From assembly GCF_905220365.1 (NCBI RefSeq), contig NC_061130.1, forward strand, positions 1,929,501 through 1,993,500: 64,000 nucleotides of DNA, given 5' to 3'. This DNA is from Vanessa cardui (lineage: Eukaryota > Arthropoda > Insecta > Lepidoptera > Nymphalidae). The translations under genes and the position numbers were made by a program. Positions 45,002 through 56,497 of this stretch are shown one piece after another; positions within the stretch are counted from its first letter, which is position 1, and each line of letters begins with the position of its first letter. The notes under the pieces were generated by a model that saw only the letters and a program-made list of their open reading frames with translations, did not search any database and had not been told where the DNA came from.

Positions 45002-45542
45002 TATACACCTCAGTTACGACTGTGAAAACTACCGAACCACGGTTTAGTTTATAAGTAAGACTATGAGTCTTCTATACACCTCAGCTACGGCTGTGATATC
45101 TGCTGGACTACGGTCTAGTTTATTAATAAGACAATAATATTTTATACACCGCAGTTACGACTGTGAAAACTACCGAACCACGGTTTAGTTTATAAGTAAG
45201 ACTATGAGTCTTCTATACACCTCAGCTACGGCTGTGATATCTGCTGGACTACGGTCTAGTTTATTAATAAGACAATAATATTTTATACACCGCAGTTACG
45301 ACTGTGAAAACTACCGAACCACGGTTTAGTTTATTAGTAAGACTATGAGTCTCCTATACACCTCAGCTACGGCTGTGGTATCTGCTGGACTACGGTCTAG
45401 TTTATTAATAAGACAATAATATTTTATACACCGCAGTTACGACTGTGCAAACTACCGAACCACGGTTTAGTTTATTAGTAAGACTATGAGTCTTCTATAC
45501 ACCTCAGCTACGTCTATGATACCTGTTGGACTTTAGTTCCAC
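45002..45542. repeat. 141-bp tandem repeat with two-monomer (71+70) structure
   Basis: Almost four units with the same period (CAGTTACGACTGTG at 45011, 45152, 45293, 45434). Each unit contains two related half-units, TATACACCTCAGTTACGACT... and TATACACCTCAGCTACGGCT..., 71 bp apart. Half-units of the same type are far more alike between units than the two halves within a unit, as in higher-order satellite repeats. Confidence 0.9.
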
Positions 45543-46298
45543 TTTATACGTATATTATTTTACAAAGTGTGTGCGCACTATAAAAGTGCACGTCCCATGT
45601 TCGAGGAAGGTTCGCCGATCAATGGTTGGAATCTACTGTTGATGGCGGGCGCGGGGCCAATTCAACCTCCCCCCACTTTTATATTTTTCAAAATTAGTTA
45701 AATATAAAATGATGGGTTGGAGCGACATCCTTCAGCTACTCGTAAGAGGTGCTAAAGGAAATGGGACCGGAATCTCATACATCTGATTATTTATTATTTT
45801 TTTTAATTAAACAAATTATTATTATAACACGTATTTAAATGATTAACCTAGTTTTATTTGACTCCGCTATAGTCGATTGAGCATGTGATCTCTGACGCTC
45901 TAAAAGAACACGGTTATTACGCATACATAACGTATATTGGGTCCAAACCATCTAGACGAAATCACGAGCCAAAACGCAATTTAAAATAAAAACGTAAAAT
46001 TATATATTAATACTTTAGGTAGGGATTAGTTACAAGGCTATGTGTCTAATTAAAATGAATTTCCACACCGCCAGCCCACATTACAGCATGGTGAAACTAG
46101 CTCTAAGTCCTTTCTCAAAGGAACAAGATTCCTTAGCCCAGTAGTATGATATTCACAGACTGTTACTATAAGAAAGATATTCTAAATACTTCCAATATTG
46201 TATTTCTACTAACGACAATAATATTTAGAGTGTTATAACAACGATCATAATTTATTTCAAGATTATAATCTTCAATTTAAAGTCTCATAGTGATATGA
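45543..46298. other. Noncoding stretch
   Basis: 45590-45680 is GC-rich (GGCGGGCGCGGGGCCAATTC) and unassigned. 46065-46175 is a diverged SINE F2 3' piece (CCTTAGCCCAGTAGTATGA, ACAGACTGTTACTAT). No gene. Confidence 0.45.
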
Positions 46299-46592
46299 TA
46301 CTTGGTGGTAGGGCTTTGTGCAAGCCCGTCTGGGTAGGTACCACCCACTCACCAGTTATTCTACCGCCAAATAACAGTACTCAGTATTGTTGTGTTCCGG
46401 TTTGAAGGGTGAGTGAACCAGTGTAACTACAGGCACAAAGGACATAAAATCTTAATTCCCATGGTTGGTGGCACATTGACGATGTAAGGAATAGTTAATA
46501 TTTCTTACAGCGTCATTGTCTATGGGTGATTGTGAACACTTACCATCAGGTGGCCCATATGCTCGTCTGCCAACCTATACCATAAAAAAAAA
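46299..46592 (-). repeat. Interspersed repeat F1, full length
   Basis: Reverse orientation, TACTTGGTGGTAGGGC to CCAACCTATACCATAAAAAA, ~294 bp. Confidence 0.8.
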
Positions 46593-48242
46593 GATATTTG
46601 AGAGGCGTTAGTAAAGTGTCATTTTAAACGCATATAATTTGAGTAAGACACAGTTCTATGTAAAAGTGTATTTTTTATAACGTCAGAAATAACCTAAAAA
46701 GAATTACATAAAAACGAAACAACAAAAAACCGTGGTAGGGTATTTACTCCGCCAGTTTTCCGAATACCCTAAATTGCTTTCTGTAACCTACTGTCCGTCG
46801 GCCATCGAAAAAACGCGCGAAGAGTAATTGAATGCGTGAGGTTTACGAGACATTCGTTTTGGGCCCGTCGGCCGGAGCGATCATTTATTTGGTGATCGTA
46901 CTACGAAACATGCAACGCTGTCGAAACACAACAAACAATATCATACATTACGCACCGCATATAACATTGTCAACAAACGCTCAGTGGACAGCCAGCAATG
47001 TATAAATGTGTTTGAGTTATTGTTGAAAATGCAATGTTTATAAGGGATATCGCAATTAAAGCGCGGGGCGTGTAAAAATCTGAAATGTACCGGCAACGTT
47101 CCCAAATTGCGAATGTCCCCCAGGCTTGACCTGCAGTTAGAGTCGGTGCGTCGGTAAATCTTATCTCGTTTGAAAACGTGTTTCACCAACACATTCGAGA
47201 ATTGCCAAAAACGTTATGGATTGAGAGCACTGTGATTGAAATCTATTGTATATTCTATTGACATGTTCACAACTATGGTCAAAAAAATGCATACTATTAC
47301 TTATTACTACGAAATTATTCTACCACATGATATATACTATTCATTGCTGAATTCTCACTCATTAAAATTGATAACCAGCGTTGTAAAGAAGCAGTGTATG
47401 TAAGGCAATAATTGCAGCCTCAAGGGACGTAGATTTTATATTTGACAATAATATATTTATAGTATAAATACGAGCTTATACAAAAATATCTCTTAAATGT
47501 CATTCATGTACGAATAATGAAGACAAAAAGATTATACACAAGTAACAAGTAATGTACATGAATCTACATGTGTTAAATGCTTCAGTGACGGTGTTTATGA
47601 ATAACACTTACGGTGATATCTCATCGTAATTATCAATAATAAATCAGCGCGATAGATACACTGTACATGAAATTAAATGAAATCTAATGTAGATAATACA
47701 TTTGTAGTATCCTGCATGCACCCTTCTGGGTAGGTACCATCCTCTCATCTATTCTACCGCCTAACAGCAATGCTTTGTATTGTTGTGTTCTAGCTTTAAG
47801 AGTGAGTAATTCAGTGTAACTTTAGGTACAAGGAACATAACATCTCAATCGGTTACCAATTGCTGATGTAAGAGTAAAATTAAATTCATACAATTAAAAT
47901 ATATTTAAAAAAATATATGTTATTGAATTTTTAAACCCCACAAGTTACTCTAAATGTTAATAGACTATATTGATAAGAGAATAATCAAATGATTATTCTC
48001 TTAACCTATCTAAATAGATAGGTAGGTAAATTTAATTTAAAAATAAAATATAAGTATTAATTATAGCTTCAGCAACAACGGTAAAAGTAAATATTACTAA
48101 ATATACATTTAGTTATATACATAATAGCTTAAATCTAGAATGTATTCCTGGAAAGTTAAATAATTTAATTATGTATATATTATATATGTAAATCGATAGG
48201 ATAATTAAGAAAATATGATCTCAATTATGTCGATGTTATACC
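46593..48242. other. Noncoding stretch with a GC-richer patch
   Basis: 46780-47200 has balanced composition and no repeat identity, like a conserved noncoding element; the minus-strand open frame 46941-47192 shows no domain. 47705-47880 is an old reverse F1 copy. 47966-47993 (AAGAGAATAATCA..) and 48003-48022 are small hairpins with 13- and 8-bp arms. Confidence 0.45.
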
Positions 48243-48400
48243 AAATCAAAATAAACTTTATTCAAGTGGGCTTTTACAAGCACTTTTGAATCGTCATTTA
48301 ATAATTAAGTGAAGCTACCACCGGTTTGGAAAGTAGATTCTACCGAGAAGAACCGGCAAGAAACTCAGTAGTTACTCTTTTTCAACATATAAAATCATAC
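48243..48400 (-). repeat. LINE 3'-end repeat (F5)
   Basis: Minus strand: AGTTTCTTGCCGGTTCTTCT, GGTGGTAGCTTCACTTAAT, GACGATTCAAAAGTGCTTG, then AATAAAGTTTATTTTGATTT. The AATAAA plus T/A tail points to a retroelement 3' end. Confidence 0.6.
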
Positions 48401-50369
48401 AATAAATCTAAATTCTTTTAATTGATTATATCGTAAAAATAAATATAGGTAAATGTACTACTAAAAATATCCCTTGTTATATAACATAAATATTTGTACA
48501 GGACTCCATAAAAACACATACAAACATTTATATGATAATCTTACCTTTTAAATATGATCTGACACACCGGGACAACTTAATTCCTGACTCACCTCGAGAT
48601 ATATATACTCATTAGCATTTTTATGCCCCATTTGCATACTTGATAACTCTAGTATAATTTATCGAGCCCCGCTTAATTACTGTGTTTGATATTATAACAC
48701 ATTTTGAGTTTACGCTCCAATGTACACCGCGGATAGCCGTTGAAATACCGGTAAATATTAGTGTTTGATTGTAATTAACAACTGTAGGTTATGTTTATTA
48801 TAAATAATATAATTTAACAAATGGTACACAAAATAAAACTAAATGAAAATTTGCTTCAGTTGATAATATCTTAAGATATATTCTTGATTTACTCTGTGTA
48901 GTAAATCTGTTGTAAGGGGAAAAGTGTTCTTAAGGAATTCTCGAAAACTTTTGTATATTTCTTGCTATTAGAGACTGTTAAAAATTCGTACAATAATTTT
49001 CATTTGTAATGCATTAAATCTAAGTGTCGTCACTATACTCATTCAATATCTTCATTCACTTGAGATGAACTGGAGGGTATGCTATAAATAGTTCTGCAAA
49101 AAGCATACATTCTGCATATTTTAACGGCAGACAACTATCATTTGATTTAATAAACATGGAATAATGTGCCGATTTTATGCGTTACGCTAAATAAATAAAA
49201 CCCATATTCAGCTCTTATGACATTCAGCCACCAAAATCACTCACAAAAATAACTCTGGGTATAAAAAAAATCAAAGTATAGTCCGTTTAAAGATGCCAAT
49301 TCCAGATGTATGTACTGAACTGACGTGATATTATGGATGAATTTGAATAATTTTTGATATTAATTAAGAATTTAAAATTTGATTTAAGGTGAAGTTATTA
49401 TTGAAACTTTAGAAGTTAAATTTTGGAACTTTAAATGCGTCAAAAAAATGTGAACTTATTAACTTCATATTTATTTAATTTAAGATAAAATACTAAAACT
49501 GAAGTAATTTTCAAAATAAATACTTAAATACTGACTTAACGATAAGTCTTTTCGCCCATAAAAAGTCCCAATGATAAAAGTTTTCGCTCGTCGAGTTTTA
49601 AAATTTGACTTCAAAAAGCGTAACCTAGAAAATATTCAATTTTCCTCCGTAAACGACAATCTGGATAGGACAGGCTTATTTGTAGCAAACAATTTTCAGC
49701 TAAAAGATCAACGATGATATTTATTGCTTTTGAACGAACAAAAGCAACGCACACAATGGACTTTCCATTTAACGCAAATGACACGATTTCAATTTAACGT
49801 AGGTTTTTGTACAAACCTATCACAAATATATTAAAATTATGTAACAAGCGTTTATACAAATAGTATTTAACAATAAATCATGACTTAAAAACATAAATGA
49901 TCGAAGTTTCCCATTGGTCATCACACACACAGCACTACGTCGTAGCACTGCTACGATTTTGTAACCCACAACTTCGACCAACGATTACAATCTATCGTCG
50001 ATCTACGATTCTGTGACTACACAAACTGCCTAGTGATGTGTAGGTCCATTTTCAATCCTGACACTGACCTGACTGATAAAAGATTTAAGATCTTGACCAG
50101 CCTTGCAACACAAAACAGAAGCTCTCTAATATATGCAATTGAATGTTTAGTAGGAAATAAGGAAAAAGGATTCGGCTACAGTAAGGATTAAGTCGTTAGA
50201 CTGTCTATTTCTGAATTAATAAATGCCTTGTATAACATAAAAAAGGTTTAGAAAACAAACAATGACATGGGTCCAGCAGGGGGAGATCTTTTGATACTCA
50301 TTATTGTTTCCTTTTTTTTACTAAAATGCATCCTTTTTTTTAAATTATATTATTTCCATTTCTCGGTTC
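48401..50369. other. Noncoding stretch
   Basis: AT-rich. No gene. 49945-50010 carries GTAGCACTGCTACGATTTTG and CTACGATTCTGTGACTACAC, cousins of 37360-37400. Confidence 0.5.
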
Positions 50370-50672
50370 AGCCGAGATGGCCCAGTAGTTAGCACGCGTG
50401 CATCTTCCGACCGATTTACCGATGATTTCGGGTTCAAACCCAGGCAAGCACCACTATTTTCATGTGCTTTATTTGTGTTTATAATTCATCTCGTGCTCGG
50501 CGGTGAATAAAAACATCGTGAGGAAACCTGCATGTGTCTAATTTCATTAAAATTTTGCCACCTGTGTATTCCACCAACACGCATTAAAACAGCGTGGTGG
50601 AATAAACCCTCTCCTTAATGGGAGAGGAGGCCATTGGCCCAGCAGTGGGAAATTTACAGGCTTTTTTTACTT
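50370..50672 (+). repeat. tRNA-derived SINE F2, full length
   Basis: GCCGAGATGGCCCAGTAGTT (A box), GATTTCGGGTTCAAACCCAG (B box), then CTCGTGCTCGGCGGTGAA, GAAACCTGCATGTGTCTAAT, AGCGTGGTGGAATAAACCC, GGGAGAGGAGGCC, CAGCAGTGGGAAATTTACAG. ~300 bp, little diverged. Confidence 0.9.
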
Positions 50673-50902
50673 TTATTTCCATTTTATATAATTTACAAAC
50701 CCGCCCGCCGGTGGAAAATAACATATTTCTAAAAAAAAGTACAGTAATAAAACACAAAAACCACATGAATATCAAATATATAAAATTGTAATTTGTATTT
50801 TTGTGTAATACGCGGAATGTGTGGTGTTACTATTTGCAAATTATTTTTTATAAACCACAAATACTCCAATATAATAATTTCAATAAATATGTAAACATTT
50901 TC

Positions 50903-50944
50903 AAGTAAAGACTTCGTAGTTTATCAACTACGAAGTCTTTACTT
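50903..50944. repeat. Perfect hairpin, 19-bp arms, 4-base loop
   Basis: Arms 50903-50921 and 50926-50944 (AAGTAAAGACTTCGTAGTT and its inverse), loop TATC. Confidence 0.9.
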
Positions 50945-50952
50945 TTTACAGA

Positions 50953-51135
50953 CACCACAACAACAACAACAGCCAGCCAATTTCCCACTGCTGGGCTGGC
51001 TGGGAGCATATTCACACACATAAGCACACTGTTAGAATATGTTTTGGAATCTTCAGTGGTGTTAACCTGGTTTTGAACCCGCAATCATCGGTTAAGATGC
51101 ACGCATACTAACCACACGGCAATCTCGTTTTTAGT
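50953..51135 (-). repeat. SINE F2 with internal deletion
   Basis: Minus strand: TGCGTGCATCTTAACCGATG, GCGGGTTCAAAACCAGG, a large deletion, then GCCCAGCAGTGGGAAATTGG and a (TTG)n tail (50956-50970). Head 5' part degraded. Confidence 0.75.
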
Positions 51136-52204
51136 ATAATCGTAGTTCATATAAATTCAGTGATTTTGAAAAAACCGAATAATAAATCTTGAAATATTGT
51201 TTTCTCGTTTTTCAACTTCGTGAGTAACGCGAACAAAAAACACCGTTCGGATCATAAATAATAAATGATATCTCACAGTTTCCACTCGCAATCGAAACTT
51301 GCAATTAATTTTAAGATGAAAAGCTTCAGTACAGAACAAAAGATACGGAAGCGACCGAGTTCGGAGAACTTTAAATGGCGGGAGGGCATTCATTTATTCA
51401 GCGTTGTTTTTCAAACTTTTAGTTGTATCGAATATTTTTTTTATTTTAAAACATTAATATTATTAGTTTTTAATATTACCAGTGAAATATAATTTAAGAT
51501 TTTTAAAAAATGTATTAAAAACAAACAAAGGATACGTGTGAATTATGGTATGTATTAAATTAAATCAAGACTTAATTAAAGTCATAGACCTTTTATAGTT
51601 TAAGATAAAATGCGTTTGCCTTGATGATGCCTGTTATATCTTGTTATGAAGATAACTATTTATTTATTTATTTTTTTAATTAAATTTGTCATATTATCTG
51701 TTTTCCCAATTGATCGCAAAATTATGATGCATAGTAACTAGAGCAGTTTTATTATTATAAAAAATTAGTCGATCGAGATGTTAGCTATAATCAAATTTAT
51801 TTTATTTAAACATAAATCAAAATATTTACTTAGATTAGCTATATAGTAACATTATTTATGCGATTTATAACATTCATTATTGTTACTTAAATCTGTATTG
51901 GAGAACATAAAGCCACAATATCAGACGTCTTTCCATATTAAGTCCGAAACGCAGCCTGAGCATCGAACCGGCTCGTAAATCTGGCGTACTATCTGCAGTA
52001 CACTGGTTGTCTGGAGAGTACTTAGTACTGTCCTCGACTTTGGACTATGGTCCAAGTTTGGGGCAACGAGTGGATTAACGGAAATCACTTAAACATATCA
52101 TTATAATTTGTAGTTATTTAGTTTTGTAACTTTACAAGTAGGCATGCCATATTACTATGTAAATATTTTCAGTAATTTTAAATATTTTAATATAATTAAA
52201 TAAA
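51136..52204. other. Noncoding stretch
   Basis: Short open frames on both strands at 51157-51492 without a domain. 51900-52080 is GC-richer and unassigned. No gene. Confidence 0.5.
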
Positions 52205-52437
52205 TAAATATGAGACAACATCACATATATTAATCTGATCCCAATGTAAGTAGCTAAAGCACTTGTGTTATGGAAAATCAGAAGTAACGACGGTACCACA
52301 AGCGCCCAGACCCAAGACAACATAGAGAACTAATGTTAATATACATTGACTCGGCCGGGAATCGAACCCGGGACCTCGGAGTGGCGTACCCATGAAAACC
52401 GGTGTACACACCACTCGGCCACGGAGGTCGTCAAATT
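52205..52437 (-). repeat. tRNA-derived SINE F3, copy 2
   Basis: Minus strand: GACCTCCGTGGCCGAGTGGT (A box), CGGTTTTCATGGGTACGCCA, CCCGGGTTCGATTCCCGG (B box), then the same body as 41930-42170. Closer to an intact tRNA head than copy 1. Confidence 0.9.
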
Positions 52438-54489
52438 ATTCTAGAATGAGATATTTAAATTGAATTCATGAAATATTTTTTATCAATTGTTCTCAATAAA
52501 TTATGAAAAAACTTTTTTATAAACAAACAATTTTAATTTAAATATAACTCACATTTTACACAAAACCGAGCTGCATAATATTTCACGAACGAACTTGACT
52601 TATTTTGTTATTGCTTTTGACTTGAGGTACTTCTCGGCAATCGGCTATACCAGTTTATGCGCTTTTTAGCGCTTCTGTAAGAGAAAACTCCTCAGAAACA
52701 GCTGGTAGGATGAGAGCCCTCATGGGTGGTAGCAACGTGAATTATATTTGTTGTATTCCAGAAAGTTCGTATTCCCAAACGTCTAAAATGTTCCAAGGCG
52801 AGTGGTCATTCTTTCCAATGCTACTCTTAATACGACCGGCAGGGGGTATTGACTTTAATGTTTTGCAAAACGAAGCATTTTATTCTTTAACTCCACTCTG
52901 AAATACTTGTTAAATATATAATATACTAATTTTATGAGATAAGTCATTTGGATTGTCAAAACCCTGCTATGGTTCTTATTAATGTTTGTGCGCTGCACAA
53001 ACATTAATAATACACAATTACGTTTTAATTATGTGTAAGCGTTGACCCTTTTTATATATTGCGATACGATGATCGTATCGTTTATACTAAGCTCAATGGA
53101 ACCGCGGAATAAAATAAAATCATGTTTATGATTTTAGAGTTCCTTGAATGTAAACTCACGTATGTACAGGCATTGATGATCTCCATTGGTATTTAATATA
53201 TAAACATAAATATTATATTGATATTTAATTGGTGTTTCATAATAAAAACGTATTATTATTATTTAGAAAATAGAATGTGCTAAATCTTATACAATCTTAT
53301 CTTATACGTATCTTAAATCATATAAATAATATAAATAATTGCATCGTATTACTAGAACAATCTAATGTACTTATATCAATTTACTATCAGTCAAAAGATC
53401 AATGTGTAATATCGGGGGATATAGAGATGGTTAGAAGAGCAAAATACGTTAGAATATATCTCCGAATAAATAAGGTTAAGCAAATCATGATAACGATCTT
53501 ATAATACTTTATGAGTTATTTTCATTAAGATTTTAAATTAACATGGTTATTTTTGTTGTCTTAAATTTTCGCGATTATTACACACTGAAATAAAATCTAG
53601 TTTAAACTGATTTTAATCGCATACATTAATTATTTTTATATTTTTAACATCCCGACGTTTCCAGCACTTTACAGCGTTCGTGGTCACGGGTAGACTGTCT
53701 ACCCGTCTAAACTAGTTTTTATTTCAATTATTTTTATAATTAAAGTTAATAATTTCGGGATATTTACTATGTTTTTTTTTTATTATTGTTCGGTGGAGCT
53801 CGATGATTCGACATTATCTATGAATTTCTTGTTTGAGACTCTTGTTCTCGTGAACATAGTAAATATCCCGAAATTAATAACTTTAATTATTATAAAGTCT
53901 AAATTATATATACAAATAAAATCAAATATATGGATGATTGCACGATGCTACTTAGGAAAAAAAGCAAGGCTGTTAAATGGATGGCTAATGAAGAGATATA
54001 ATATATTAAAAGTTGAATAAAATTTTACTTAGTAAATACATAAATCATTCACGCACACGTATAATAAGTAAAATTGAATAATACACTTACTTGATCTTTA
54101 TATAAAACCATTTGAATAATCGTTGTTTATTCGTATACGTCTTTCCATAAGTATAAAACTTCGCGTGTGTGCTATACGTGTTATACGCGTACAAACACGT
54201 GGGAATTTTTTTTAGTGTGTGAGTGTATGTGTGTGAATGTGTGTGTAGTATTTAATTCGGAACAAGCAAGTTCTATTGTATTTTGGTCTCGGTTAGATCT
54301 CAAAGCAATCATGACAACGCTACATAAAAATAAGTCTAAAAAGAAGTCGGACTGCGGTTACAAGATACATGTTGATTCAAGTGAGTGAATCGACTATCGG
54401 GTAGTTTATACTACTCAACGAAAGTCATGTTGCATATAAGGTCGTTCGTACTGAATAGTAGGATATGTAAAAAAAATCATATTAAAATA
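52438..54489. other. Noncoding stretch rich in inverted repeats
   Basis: No gene. Hairpins: 52976-53010 (16-bp perfect arms, 3-base loop), 53062-53080 (9-bp arms), 53686-53706 (10-bp arms, 1-base centre), 53736-53890 (38-bp arms, see next entry). 52620-52910 has balanced composition and a 63-codon frame without a recognisable domain. Confidence 0.5.
53736..53890. repeat. Inverted repeat, 38-bp arms, 79-bp spacer
   Basis: Arms 53736-53773 and 53853-53890 match at 37 of 38 positions in inverse orientation (ends AACATAGT..). The spacer has a poly(T) run, then TTCGGTGGAGCTCGATGATT. Confidence 0.9.
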
Positions 54490-54754
54490 CTAGCTGTGCC
54501 CGTGACTTTGTACGCGTTTGAATTTAACAAAAAATAAATATTATTGTAGCCCGAGTACTGCCTATTATATCAGTTATCTGCCAGTGAAAGTCCCGTCAAA
54601 ATCGGTCCAGCCGTTCCAGAGATTAGCCGGAACAAACAGGCAGACGGACAGACAAAAATTGTATATATGTACCGTCTAAAAATACATATGCATTGGGTAA
54701 AAAGGACTATTTTAATATTACAAACAGACACTCCAATTTTATTATATGTATAGA
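54490..54754 (-). mobile_element. Non-autonomous Helitron, family H2
   Basis: Minus strand begins TCTATACATATAATAAAATT after A, then GGAGTGTCTGTTTGTAATA, GCTGGACCGATTTTGACGGG, CTGGCAGATAAC, and ends AAAGTCACGGGCACAGCTAG then T. 265 bp, no coding. Serves as the empty-site reference for the interrupted copy at 6524-8471. Confidence 0.85.
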
Positions 54755-55253
54755 TTACGAAATTATATTGATAATGATAATCTAATTTTACTGCATTCAA
54801 TGTTGTGATTTAAACTGTATGTACAATAAGGATGTATCTTGAAAAAGTATCATAATATTAGCTGGCATTTAATAAATTTACGCACCTCCGAATCTAATAT
54901 TTCTAAGTAAGCTTCCTGAATAAGTTACTACCTACTTTAATAATTATTAATTAAGAATTCATTTTTTAGACTAGTCAGTATTTATTTATTTGATTAATTA
55001 ATGAAAAACAGGGTATACTGTGGCACGAATTCATCATAATTCCGAGCGGGCGTGAGGCGGACAATCGGAGCATATTCAGCGTGGCTGCGCTGTGTCGAGC
55101 GTTTGAATATTCAATCAATAGTGTGGGAGATGCCTAATGGCACGCCACAAGCTCACTACACATTCTATATAAATAATCCCGCACTCACCTGTCTGCATAC
55201 TCCTGACAGGAATAATTATGATTAAGTGTAAATCTGATGGTATATCATATAGT
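54755..55253. other. Noncoding stretch
   Basis: 55020-55205 is GC-richer with a TATA-like CTATATAAATAA at about 55165; no reading frame follows. No gene. Confidence 0.45.
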
Positions 55254-55567
55254 CGACATGGCCCAGTGGTTAGAACGCGTGCATCTTAACCGATGATTGC
55301 GGGTTCAAACCCAGGCAAGCACCGCTGATTCATGTGCTTAATTTGTCTTTATAATTCATCTCGTACTCAGCGGTGAAAGAAAACATCGCGAGGAAACATG
55401 TGACAAATTTGACAAATTTCAAAGAAATTCTGCCACATGTGTATTCCACTAACCCGCATTGGAACAGCGTGGTGGAATATGTTCCAAACCTTCTCCTCAA
55501 AGGGAGAGGAGGCCTTTAGCCCAGCAGTGGGAATTTACAGGCTGTTGTTGTTGTTGTTGTTGTTGTT
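55254..55567 (+). repeat. tRNA-derived SINE F2, full length
   Basis: GTCGACATGGCCCAGTGGTT (A box), GATTGCGGGTTCAAACCCAG (B box), body as 50370-50672, tail (GTT)n at 55543-55567. The tail type agrees with the minus-strand copies at 11640 and 50953. Confidence 0.9.
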
Positions 55568-55604
55568 ACATTATATTAGTGTTAATACATTTAATACATT
55601 TTAT

Positions 55605-55966
55605 TAGTGTTAGGGAAAGAGCACGAAAATGGAGTTTAAAACAGAAATATATTAGTAAAATTAGTAGTTTATCTTATCATGGTATCGTGTCGTCATATCG
55701 TCGGCGTTTAAAATGTATTATATTTCAAACTAGCTGTGTGACTTTAAGACATCTTCTACCTCACACAATCATTCTGTGGTACCAGCTTTCGCCGGTGGTT
55801 TTTCCAAAGAAATACAACTTGGGAACCTTCAAGAAAAAAATGTATACCTTCTTTAAAAGCCGGCAATGCAAGCCGCTTGGTGTTGCATATGTCCAAGGAC
55901 CAAGGAGTGTTAGTCACTTTACATCAGGTGAACTTAATGCTCGTTTGCCACTTACAATACATAAAA
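55605..55966 (+). pseudogene. Jockey-like LINE C-terminal fragment
   Basis: In the frame shared with the SINE tail: TLRHLLPHTIILWYQLSPVV, FPKKYNLGTFKKKMYTFFKS, RQCKPLGVAYVQGPR, then stop after the LPLT region. Corresponds to 32080-32310 of the better copy with deletions. 3' end abuts the composite-element fragment. Confidence 0.75.
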
Positions 55967-56108
55967 AAATACAGACGAATTGATAACCTCCTCCTTTTTG
56001 AAGTCGGTTGAAAAGACTTCGTGCAAGTTTCAATTTACGAAAATAGTTATTGATGTAAAGTTACTCCTTATTACATCAGTTATCTGCCAGAGAAAGTCGA
56101 TGTAATCT
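55967..56108 (-). repeat. Composite-element end plus Helitron H2 fragment
   Basis: 55967-56013: AAAATACAGACGAATTGATA, ACCTCCTCCTTTTTGAAGTC, GGTTGA, the same end as 17985-18028. 56040-56100 carries GTTACTCCTTATTACATCAG, TTATCTGCCAG, the H2 Helitron body in reverse. Both are truncated. Confidence 0.65.
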
Positions 56109-56253
56109 AGTGGCCTTGATGACCGTATTATACGACACACGTGGCTTATCTATCCACCTATAAAAGGATGGAGTTTAGCTAAGTTTACTTCGCTCTGTTA
56201 GCCATATAGATCATCTGTTTCGATTAACATCTACGTGTATTAATCCTTATCGC

Positions 56254-56497
56254 TTTTTTTATGGTATAGGTTGGCGAACGAGCATATGAGCCACCTGATG
56301 GTAAGTGGTCACCATCACCCATATTATGAACTATTCCTTACATCATCAATATGCCACCAACCTTAGGAACTAAGATGTTATGTCCCTTGTGCCTGTAGTT
56401 ACACTGGCTCACTCACCCTTCAAATTTTTTTGGTGGTAGAATAACTGATGAGTGGGTGGTACCCAGACGGGCTTGCACAAAGCCCTACCACCAAGTA
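56254..56497 (+). repeat. Interspersed repeat F1 with small deletions
   Basis: TTTTATGGTATAGGTTGGCG to GCCCTACCACCAAGTA. The AATACTGAGTACTGTTATT block is replaced by a short T run. Confidence 0.8.

Noticed and set aside
45590..45690. Start of a gag-like ORF after the tandem array
   Set aside because: The GC-rich segment reads briefly as protein but ends within about 35 codons and matches nothing I recognise.
55160..55215. Host promoter with TATA box
   Set aside because: CTATATAAATAA is present but no convincing initiator, ORF or exon follows; in AT-rich DNA such a match is expected often.
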